Source of the DNA: Phycomyces blakesleeanus NRRL 1555(-) | Lineage: Eukaryota; Mucoromycota; Mucoromycetes; Mucorales; Phycomycetaceae | DNA length: 64,000 nt | Direction of reading: 5' to 3' | NCBI RefSeq assembly: GCF_001638985.1 | Contig: NW_017265142.1 | Span: 984,572-1,048,571, forward strand | Shown here: piece after piece, positions 15,001 to 24,680 of the stretch | Numbering within the stretch: position 1 is the first letter of the stretch | How the letters are laid out: each line of letters opens with the position of its first letter | The notes under the pieces: model-generated | Databases searched by the model: none | What the model saw: only the letters and a program-made list of their open reading frames with translations | What the model was told of the DNA's origin: nothing | Translations under genes and position numbers: made by a program

Positions 15001-15780
15001 CAATTGAAAAAAAATGAGATGTGTATTATCTATACTACATCTGGAAAACTGGTTAAAACATTTGATGTGGACCCCATGTACATAAAATAACGGCTTCTCT
15101 CAAGGCTGGCTAACAAAAAATATATATCTCAATATAAACAGATTGTAGAATATCTAATTGCTCACTCAAAATTGATAAGTAAACCTACTCTTTTGCCATC
15201 AGAGTATTATTTACAACCGATAAACCCTGCCCTATTGTAAAGCACTGTGTTTTAGAGTGAGATTTAATTTTGAAAAATATCGCCCCTTAAATAAAATTTA
15301 GACTGAGAAATCCGCAGCTCACCACAATTCAGGTGCGATATAATGATCGAAACAACAATTACTGGTATAAAAAACAGAAAAGCCATGTCGATACTTATCT
15401 ACAATTAAATGGAACGAAGTTCATACTCAAAGATATGTACGAGGTGTTTGAAAAATAGAGCGAAGATTGTATACTACTTTTCCCCCTTGGATATCAGACT
15501 ATACTATAGAGATATTGAATGTGAATGTGGGGCGTTTATTTAGATAAATCCTAGAGTCATGATGTCTTGGCCGTGTACTTGGATAACATGTTCTTGCAAG
15601 ATAAATATAATTTGTACAAAAAATGCGATGTAAAATATCAAAGAGTAACAAACGTGCTGTACTTGTGACAAAGAATAATACAAAAGGTTCAAAGTTTCCA
15701 TAGTTTCTTAAGAACTCTACCAATCATAACACAGCCAAAACTATAGAATTCTTGAGAAGAAAAAAGAAGTTTCCTTTATT
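15000..15780 (+). pseudogene. faint coding relic, including a 44-residue zinc-ribbon-like frame
   Basis: Plus-strand frames look protein-like but are short and broken: GKLVKTFDVDPMYI and YKQIVEYLIAHSKLISKPTL (15040-15220), then VRYNDRNNNYWYKKQKSHV (15330-15390). An ATG frame at 15409-15543 starts MERSSYSKICTRCLKNRAK and ends YRDIECECGAF, giving a C-x2-C ... C-x-C-G arrangement like half of a zinc ribbon. I do not recognise the family. It could be a decayed mobile element or host gene, or chance. Confidence 0.25.
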
Positions 15781-16412
15781 TTTTAAGCAGCAAGAATGTA
15801 CTTGATCCTCATCGTACATTTACTCAGCTTCGACTTCTTTATCATTAGACTTGATTTTCAAATAGCTATTACAAGTTAGAGAGAGAACGATCTTGGCAAA
15901 AAAAATGGCATTGATAAATATCCAATTTAATGTCATCTGATGGAATAGAAAAACTTATATCTTCTATGGAACACATGTAGCCTATTGTACTGATGTCCAT
16001 TTCTTGTACCGCGCCGATTAGATAATGACTTCGTGCGATCCTAAGAATACCTTGTATGTAGAAATGCAACTTTCGGAATATTGGGTATATTGATATTAGT
16101 CATTAAAAATAAACACTGGATATGTTAATGCTATCTGGGCATCAATATTTGAAGAGGTTCAAGAGTAGTTTATTTTGTAAGATTATTTCTCAAACCCTTG
16201 GAATATCAAGATTTCCCTTTTCTGATAGTCTATTGAAAGGCCGGATTGGAGTTACAGAAGATATCCATAGAACAGTAAACCAAGAAAGATTTTTTTTCAT
16301 TATTTCTTTTTGGAAAAAATAGCTTAAAGGGATTGTATTTTGATTAAAAGACTATGTACAACAAAACCTAGAATGTCTTTTTTTTTACAGATATTTTATA
16401 CAAGATAACCTA
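15781..16412. other. intergenic, no gene recognised
   Basis: Short frames at 15869-16069 (minus) and 16122-16322 (plus) show no family resemblance. The last bases before 16413 serve as 3' flank of the WW-domain gene. Confidence 0.5.
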
Positions 16413-17078
16413 TTAAAAGTCTCCACCAAAGTCTCCACCACCAAAGTCTCCACCACCAAAGTCTCCACCACCGGAATCGCCATAATAGTTGTTGGTTACA
16501 TCAGGCTGTCCCATGTCGGAAAGGGCCGAACCAAGCATCATACCACCGAGAAGACCAGCACCACCTGCCATAAGACCAGTTCCCATGCCCATTCCACCAC
16601 CACTAGCACCGCCAAAGCGACCGCCTTGCTGCTGCTGAACATATTGTGGCTGTCCATACTGAGGGTGACCATAAGGCTGTTGACCATATCCTTGCTGACC
16701 ATAAGCTTGTCCATACTGAGGTTGGCCATATCCTTGCTGACCATATTGCTGCTGACCATAGGCTTGTTGTCCTCTATTTTGTGCTCCATAGGCTTGTCCT
16801 TGATAAGGACTTGATTGTCCTCCGAGAGGTTTGTCGATAGGGTGCTCCCATTGTCGCTGAGCAGTTGGCTCATAGACGTAGAAGAACTTTCCAGATGAAG
16901 GATCGAATTGACTCACCCAACCTTGAGGCATTGGTCTTGAATCAGGATTTAAAGGTTGGCTTGACGGGGGTGGAGGAGGAGCATACTGTTGTTGCTTTTC
17001 ACTTGTGTGGGATGCCGCTGGACTCTGTGAGTACGCAGGAGGAGTATCTTGTTTAGTTAGCTTTGAAAAGAATCCCAT
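16413..17078 (-). CDS. WWM1: WW-domain protein, WWM1-like
   Basis: Single-exon gene of 221 residues. The start chosen is [16 protein letters not shown] rather than an in-frame ATG 12 codons upstream, because Gly2 plus Ser5 fits an N-myristoylation signal. A WW domain follows a Pro-rich stretch, with [19 protein letters not shown] and the second Trp in RQWEHPID. Next are about ten YGQ-type repeats ([11 protein letters not shown]), a Gly/Met hydrophobic patch ([18 protein letters not shown]), NNYYGDSGG and four GGDFG tandem units. Order and C-terminus closely resemble yeast Wwm1, a WW protein reported to interact with metacaspase Mca1. The repeats make the middle prone to length variation. Confidence 0.88.
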   Translation of the reverse strand: MGFFSKLTKQDTPPAYSQSPAASHTSEKQQQYAPPPPPSSQPLNPDSRPMPQGWVSQFDPSSGKFFYVYEPTAQRQWEHPIDKPLGGQSSPYQGQAYGAQNRGQQAYGQQQYGQQGYGQPQYGQAYGQQGYGQQPYGHPQYGQPQYVQQQQGGRFGGASGGGMGMGTGLMAGGAGLLGGMMLGSALSDMGQPDVTNNYYGDSGGGDFGGGDFGGGDFGGDF

Positions 17079-17555
17079 TTTTTTTTGAAAGTAGAAGAGG
17101 GGAATAAAGGACATATGAGCTAGTAAACATATTTTATAGTCAAAAAAATATTATCTAATGCTTTCCTGGTTAAGGTTGGTCTGGTTTCAAGCGGGGTTAT
17201 CTGATGATTCTTGATCAATCCTGTCTCCTCAACTGGTTCCATCCTTTTTGTGAGACAGATTCACCACGTCAGACGACGTTAAAGATGCTTCCCCAATAGA
17301 ATGTCACCTGTGGAGGTACACAGCTGAGTACATAGATATCAACCAAATACACTACCACCAGCGATATTAAGAAAGTATGCGGTAAATATCGCTTTGTCCA
17401 ATCGCAAGTCTCGGGATTGCTTTTGCATCATTTTTGTCCACAAGAATGAATACCAGAAATAAGAAACACGTCACGGATTTGCTTTGTGGAGAGGTAAAAA
17501 AAAAGGTCACAGACGCGTTCAGGTTCACACTTTTGTAATAACCAAAGAAAGGACA
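17079..17555. promoter_or_regulatory. shared divergent promoter region, WWM1-like / NUP85
   Basis: 477 bases separate the two divergent start codons. No specific transcription factor site was assigned. Confidence 0.5.
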
Positions 17556-20500
17556 ATGGTCAAGAAGGGAAAGTCAAAAACAAAGAAGAAGTCACCTTCA
17601 AAGACAATCCCTCCCTCTAAAGACAACCCTGTCGGAACAATTGACAATTCCTTGGATACTTCGACCGATGATTACGAAAAGACGGACAACTCTAGAGAGG
17701 GTTCAGTCTCTCCTGTCGACCCACCAAAAGATTGGAATAAGATGCCCTTAGATACATCCGTTCCTGAGGATCAGGTTAGAAATTTTGTTCCATTGGCGCT
17801 AATCTAGAGCATGGATTTACACATTCTATTCAAGGATCAACCAGAGACGTCTCAACAGAAGAAATCTCTTGACACAGTATTCAATCCATCTCACGGAATG
17901 ACAGATTCAGTACACATCCAGGAAACAGCTAGCACTAATAGCCAAGAAAATGACGTGGAATCACAACCAAAAGATACAGAAAAAGCAAAGGTCGATACAC
18001 TTGCACAACCTGCAAACGTCAACAATGCAGATACAGTTGATACAACCGATACATCCGCCAAAGTCAGCAAAGACGATGTTGGAGTAGAAACTTTGGATAA
18101 AAAAGAATCATTGGATGCCCTAGAGAAAGACGCTGCTTTAAATGCCAAAGCAGATCAATCGACTGGACTAGAATCGACAAATGTCAAAACTGATACAATA
18201 AACAATGTGTCTCTGGAGAAGGATACCAAAGAAAAGGATAAAATCCTGAGACATTCTGACAGTCAGCAATTTGAGATTGTGGAACACAACTCGAATGACG
18301 ACGATGAAGATGTTTCTATTGACAGTGCAAATAATCGAAATGAACTATACGCAAGTAGTCTGATTGAAAGTGGCAGCTATACGTTTATTGAACCTGAACT
18401 GGAAGCAGAACAAGACACAGAAGACACAAAGGCACAACCTCTTGATACTGGGGACTTGGAGAATAAGGAAGTGCCAAAGGATTTCACCAAAGCAGAGGCT
18501 AAAAAGATTAATTCTACGGAAAATATTGATTTGGATAAAAAACCCGACCAACTACCTAACGTATCAGAAAAGAAATCCCAAAAGACTGAAAACATCGACC
18601 ATTCTACAAAGTCAGCGAATGTAATTGATTGTGATACTTCCAATTTATCTGATAAACTGCCTGAATCAAAGAAATCCAGCAGCTCTGACTCTGGCTCTGA
18701 TAATATTACAGAGACGAAGCCACTATCGTTTGCCGAAGCAGTACAATCTTCTGATCCTGAATTAGATACAGCGGCAGACAGCAAACATTTAGAAGAGAGT
18801 TTGGAGACTACTAATTCTTTTGAGCCTAAAGAGCAAACAAACAAACCAGAGACATTTGCTAAGATTGTTGCTTCCTCGACCACAAGTACTGAAAATTTAC
18901 AGGAAGATACTATTACAAAATCCCAACCAAAAGAAACGATTAAAAATGATACGCCTAAAGAGAATACCAAGCCGAAGACATTTTCTAAGGTCGCTGCTTC
19001 CTCAACTTTGGATACAGAAAACCCCCGTGAACGCGATGTCTCGAAAGTAGAACAAAAAGAAATCGTTACCAACGATAAATTTACAGGTGACTTCCAGCCA
19101 GATGCCTTTTCCCATACTGTTTCTTCTTCAATTGCGACTACAGAGAAACCACATGATGACAGTATCGGAAAATCAGAACCAAAGAAAATAACCAGCAATA
19201 ATAAATCTACAAACGATCCCAAGCCAGAGACTTTTGCCGATGCTGTTGCTTCTTCGATTGTTAATAAAGAAAAACCATACGATGCTAGTTCTTCAAAAGC
19301 AGAACCAAAAGAAACTGTTCTCAACGATGACTCTAAATGTGACAAACCTTCAAACGATTCCAAACCAGAGACTTTTGCCCAAGCTGTTGCTTCTTCAATT
19401 GCAAATACAGAGATACCGCACAAAGAAGTGGCTCTTGAAGTGCGATCGAAAGAAAGTATCGAAAGCGACAAGCCCACAAAAGTCTTGGAGCCAGAAAACA
19501 CAGGCGATAAATCTATCGAAGCTAGCGAATCTTCACCAAACTCTCCAGAAGCGGATGGATTTTCGATTGTCAATCCTAAAAATCATGCATCAGATAAAAG
19601 CACAGTCGATAATTTGCCTAAATCAAAAAATATTGCAGAAGATGATGATGATTCTTTTGTCCAAGTGAAGTCAGGAAGACATATATCTATTGATGATAGT
19701 ATTACTTTTAATGCCATTTCTTCATCCACCTCTTGGTTAAGCAACCACCCAGCCGCTGAAGAAAGCGTAATAGCGGACAGCAATCCATTCTCTATTTTAA
19801 AATCCGAGTCTCCGGGTATATCTCAATCTCCTGATCACGCGAATGAAGAAAAAGACAACGACGATAGTCGTGATAAAGATATAAGCACTCATCAGTTTGT
19901 TGAAGAGGATTTACATCACAAGGGTGAACCTGAGGCTGTACATAACGACGATGACTCGGAATTTACCAAAGAAACTGGTATCACAGAAACCAAACCAGTT
20001 AAGGTGGCTAAACAGGAAGATGAAGAGAAAGGACAATCTTATGTCGAACAAAAAGATGAAAAACTATCTGCAGCCAGTACAGGTAAAGATGTATCGCAGA
20101 CCAATGTTCCGAAGAATACCGAACTGGTACCAACTCCAGCAGATCCAATTCCAAAAGAATCAACTCCAGTAGAGCCAATTTCAGTAGAACCTACTCCAAA
20201 AGAACCTACTCCAGTAGAACGTACTCAAACAGAGTCAGCTCCCGTAGAACCAGCTCCAAAAGAATCAACTCATGTAGAGCCAACACCGGTAGAGCACACT
20301 CCAGAAGAGAAAACTCCAAAAGAAAAAGAACCCCTAACTTCTATGACAAAAACTCCCATTGTAAAGAAAGAAGTGGATGACTATACTGAAGAAGCGCCCG
20401 GTACTTCTAGAGGCCTACAATCTACTAAGGAAGTACAGACTTCGTCAGATGAAATTAAATCTGAAGATCCTGAATTCTCTTCTGCCACCACCGATGAAGC

Positions 20501-23058
20501 CTCTGAACAGGCTTATATGAGCGATGATGAACAAACCGAAAGTGCACTGGATGATAATGAGACTTCGTATATTACTCCACAGAGAGATTTCAGTATCGAA
20601 AAAGAGAGTGTTGACAATGACTCTTATGAAACTGAAGAAGAGGAAGATGAAGAAGATGAAGAAGATGAAGAAGATGAAGAAGATGAAGAAGATGATGAAG
20701 ATGATGAAGATGATGAAGATGATGAAGAGGAAGAGGAAGATGATGAAGATGATGAAGAGGAAGAGGAAGATGATGAAGAGGAAGAGGAAGATGATGAAGA
20801 GGAAGAGGAAGAAGAAGGAGAAAAGGAAGAGTCTGATTACAATAAATTTGTAAAAATTGAAAAAGATGAGGCTGTCCAGGAAAAAGAAAAGATAGTACCA
20901 AAGGTGGTGGAGATTTTCCCAGAGAATGTCATTAGCCTTGATATTAGCGACACTGAAGATCTGTCAGATGGAGAGCTCATTAGTGGAGAAGAAAGTGATG
21001 ATGTAGGTTATATGTTTATTTATTTTATATTTTATATTTTAGAAAAAAGAATTGGGTATCTTGGAAAGAATATACATATATATATTTGTGTGTGTGGATA
21101 CTTGTCTACATTGCTAATATTTTCAAATGATTTAAATCCATAGTTTACTGACAATATGGATGAGGTAAGATAACTCCATTCACTCTTTAGATCCACGATT
21201 TAAATTAAACTAATGAATAAATTGGTTAGCAATTCGATATTTTTGAGCAACGAATCTATGAATATGAGCAAAATGCACCCAAGAACGAACAAGAAGTAAG
21301 AAAGCTAAAATATTAGAAACAAGAAACAAAAGCATATTTGTGAATGATTAACTAATCCTCTATGCCTATCTTTATCTGATTATTGCTATTAGTTTTTCAA
21401 ATCCTCTCATGATATTTTCAAAAAAGTCCAAGGTTGCAGACAATCTGATGCCAACGGATATTATGCACCATTTTCTTTAAGTGACAGAGAGTATGTAAAT
21501 GACAAGATATACACAAAAGTAAAAAGTACTGACTACATAAATTTGGTACAGAAAATCAAGGCTGAGTGAGTATGCAGGTGAATACAATTCGCTTTTAGAA
21601 TCTTATATCCAGCATCTTTCCAAGGTAAGTTTTTTTTCTTGTCTGAGATATATAGCTCTTCTTCTTTTTTTTTTGAAAATCCAATTTTTTAAACTTATAT
21701 GCTATATAGGGAAACAAGAAAGAACAAGAGAAATATGCTTACTTGAATGATGTCTCACGGGTATTAAGACTCTGCGAAACGTTGTATTTCTCTGGAAACG
21801 AGAGTAAGCCAGTTGTGTCTGACTTGTGTGATTGGTTAAACACTACGTGGCCTATAAGTAAGTTTGACGTACGAAGCATATTTAGAGAGGGAAACATAAG
21901 TGTGATGATCTAATGAAAAAAAATCTCAGGTGTAGACCGACCTCTTTACCCACAAGAAAGTATCCGGATACCTTTAAAAAAGCTTGGATTTTCGACCATA
22001 AAGAGTTCTCGGGCAGGGTCAATTCTTGTGAATGGTGATTTGATTTCAAGGTAACTATCCAACTTACAATAGTATCTTTCATGTACCAAAAAAAAAGACC
22101 CCCAAAAATGAAACATATTATTAAAACAAAACCAAAAAAAAAATGAAGACATATTTTGCGGGGTAATCTTGAAGAAGCCGTCAAAATTCTTGAATCAGAA
22201 ATATCTTCTCTTTCATGTGAGCAACAGGCCCAAGTCAACCAACTTATTGCAATTCTCAAAGCCATGCCAGAACTTGCATTGGATACCAAACCTGAACTCA
22301 TCGAGAAATGGAATGCCTGGCACAGAGAGTGTGTAAGGTCCTGCAACAAGTACCTCCACAACTCCACCAAAGACAAAACGCTATGCAATCTTTTTATGAT
22401 CCTTGCTGGCGACGTCGACACAATTGAGACTGTCAGTTCTTTCCCGGAAACTATGGTGGCTACCCTTATATACTCAGAGCCTTTCCGACTTCGAGGTGAA
22501 CTGGCAGCAGTCTTAAACCGACTGGAGCTGCAAGATGACGCAGATCAGATTACAGAAATTTGCTATTATGTTGTGGGAGGAGCCTGGAATGATGTGCTTG
22601 AAAGATGTGGTAACTCTTGGCTCGAGACACACCTTGGACATTTGCTGCTGGCCGCAGACTTTTTGCCAGATGGAAATTCCGGGTTAAGTAGTGATCGTGA
22701 GCAGGAAGCAATTACAGAACCAATATATTATGTGATTCATGATTATGCTGAAAACCTGGTGGCAAAATATCAAATGTGGCGTGAGGCGATTGATTATCTC
22801 AGTACATGTAGAGTTAACCGGGAAGTCTGGATCGAACAGGTAATTTTCTCTCTCTCTTTTTCTTTACAGCAAGATGATGTATTGAAATGTAGTATGCTTT
22901 GTACTGAGGATTAATATTGTTACTTTAGCTCTTTGGAAACCCACCTCTCGAATCCAAGGGCATAGACTTTGTGTATGAAATGTTGGACTTTAGTAAACAA
23001 AATAATATGAACAAGGTCCAAAGATGTCTGTACAAAGTAAGGCGATAACATCATATTG

Positions 23059-23104
<46 letters not shown>

Positions 23105-24026
23105 TTGCTTTAAGTTAACATGTATCTATACAAAAAAAAAGACGATAGCAGGAAGATACGAGGCTGAAGGAAAGTCATATGAAGCTGCGGTAAACTATGC
23201 ACGGGCAGGAGATAGGAAAACCCTTGACCTGTTGGCAAACCAAATCTTACAAGGATATCTGACAAAGGGTAACAAGATAAAATTTATATATTTTTTTAAT
23301 TCTATTTATTTATGTCTTGTGTTTTCTAAATCCAAACATGTATATATATATATATATATAGGTACTTTGGATGGTATTTTATCCGCTGATGATCGCACAA
23401 ATACTGTATTTGACAGCAAGGAGTATGCTTTCTTGGTCAGATACAGTCAATTCCGAGATTTTGTAGGAGTAAGTGAAACACGAAAACGAAAACGAAAACA
23501 AAAAAGTTGGCTATAGTATTATGAGAAAGCAAGCTTTATTTCTTGATTTTGCTTTTTGTTATGTTTGTTTATTTACGGTATTTCTTTAGTGTGCCAAATT
23601 CGATCAAGCTGCAAAGCTTCTCACAAAACTGAATGCATCGTTTGCTGCACCAGAGAATTTCCGGTCCGTGCTAATTGTGGACAGTTTACCCTTCCTAAAA
23701 TGTAAGGCTTGATTGTTGGTTGTTACTTAATTTACAGTTGTGTAAAGAGTATATGGTTATTTATTATAAAACAATCCTTCCATAAAATTTAATCCCTTAT
23801 CATTCTTTTTATATGTATAGCACGCACTCAATACTTTAACCAAGAGGATACCTACAACCTGATGCGTCAGTTTGCGATCGCTTTAAAAGAACAGGATCAG
23901 AGCGATTTCCTAGTTCATTACCACAACAGAGTTGATCCAGCTGCAGCTGTATCTGATCCAAGGATCCTCAAAGCAAATATCCGCTCAAGCCTTTGTCGTA
24001 ACCTTGCACTTGCCATGATTTCATAA
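17556..24026 (+). CDS. NUP85: nucleoporin Nup85 with a giant disordered N-terminal extension
   Basis: Y-complex (Nup84/Nup107-160) scaffold nucleoporin. Fourteen exons: 17556-17774, 17835-21002, 21144-21164, 21230-21295, 21393-21490, 21561-21624, 21710-21857, 21930-22050, 22149-22839, 22929-23036, 23142-23268, 23362-23468, 23590-23701, 23821-24026; 1751 residues. Residues from about 1159 are recognisable Nup85: FFKSSHDIFKKVQG, HILRGNLEEAVKIL, ELIEKWNAWHREC, IAGRYEAEGKSYEAAVNYAR, EYAFLVRYSQFRDF, FRSVLIVDSLPFL and SSLCRNLALAMIS. Residues 1-1158 are low-complexity: a Lys-rich start, five 42-residue repeats, a TP-x-EP stretch and a long Asp/Glu tract. The frame is open and in phase through exons 2-5, supporting one gene, but transcript proof is absent. 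Four acceptors are AAG. The seventh-blade segment that docks Seh1 in known Nup85 was not recognised. Confidence 0.85.
18717..19500 (+). repeat. tandem 42-codon repeats in the NUP85 extension
   Basis: Units begin at codons 18717, 18843, 18969, 19095, 19221 and 19362 (spacing 126, 126, 126, 126, 141 bases). Each starts with a form of KPETFAxAVASS, then a TEKP-like segment, a KxEPKE segment and an acidic/Asn-Asp segment. Coding, in frame 1 of exon 2. Confidence 0.85.
20634..20835 (+). repeat. GAA/GAT microsatellite encoding an Asp/Glu tract
   Basis: Almost uninterrupted GAA, GAG and GAT codons encode about 65 consecutive Glu/Asp residues near the end of the NUP85 extension. The minus strand reads as His/Leu-rich and is a shadow. 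Confidence 0.9.
23056..23103. repeat. (ATT)n microsatellite in a NUP85 intron
   Basis: About fifteen uninterrupted ATT units inside the intron between exons 10 and 11 of NUP85. Confidence 0.85.
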
Positions 24027-24680
24027 AACCAACAAACGAACGATATATATAGCCTAAAATATCTCCTCCAAAATCCTCAACCTTTTCTCTTTCTACACAA
24101 GGCTTTTAAAAAAAAAGTATAAGTGATTTTTCCTTTTATCTTTAAATTTTATTTTACAAAATAAACAAAGCAAACATATATACATGTACATCTCTCTATT
24201 TATCTATAATTGAGTGTGTGCACTGTGCCTATTGGTTTTAGCTCACAGGAAATATGACAAAATCATAGTGTAGTGCGTAAATGTCAACAACCTTAACCCA
24301 AATAAAGTCAATTGGGGGAGGGTAATTAACGTAAACCAGAGAAGCGGGATCAAAAGGAGACTAATATATCATTCAATCGAAAATGGATAGAGAAATAAAT
24401 AGATAGATACATAATTGGTGATACTTTTTTCAGTGTATGCTGCAATTGAACCTCCCTAAATAAATTAAAGAAGAATACAAATACAAACCTTGATTTAAAG
24501 CAAGTAACAACTTTTTCCACATTCACATTCACGTACAAGTCTTTACATTTGATTTAGAAAGTCTTAATAAAATACAATTTAAGGTTATATTACATTACAA
24601 GTGATGAAAAAAAAAGAAAAAAAAAAGAAAAAGCTTCCCATTTTATATATGTAAATTATGCATATTATTATGTATTTATT
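24027..24680. other. convergent 3' spacer between NUP85 and HDAC
   Basis: AT-rich 3' flanks of two convergent genes. No additional gene seen. Confidence 0.6.

Noticed and set aside
18377..19573. A 398-codon minus-strand frame opposite the NUP85 repeats
   Set aside because: Antisense shadow of the repeat region; Ser/Val-rich translation with no signals of its own.
17811..21143. A stand-alone 1,110-codon gene ending at 21143
   Set aside because: The last ~47 codons are AT-rich intron sequence after a good donor (GTAGGT at 21003), and the following exons continue in phase into Nup85.
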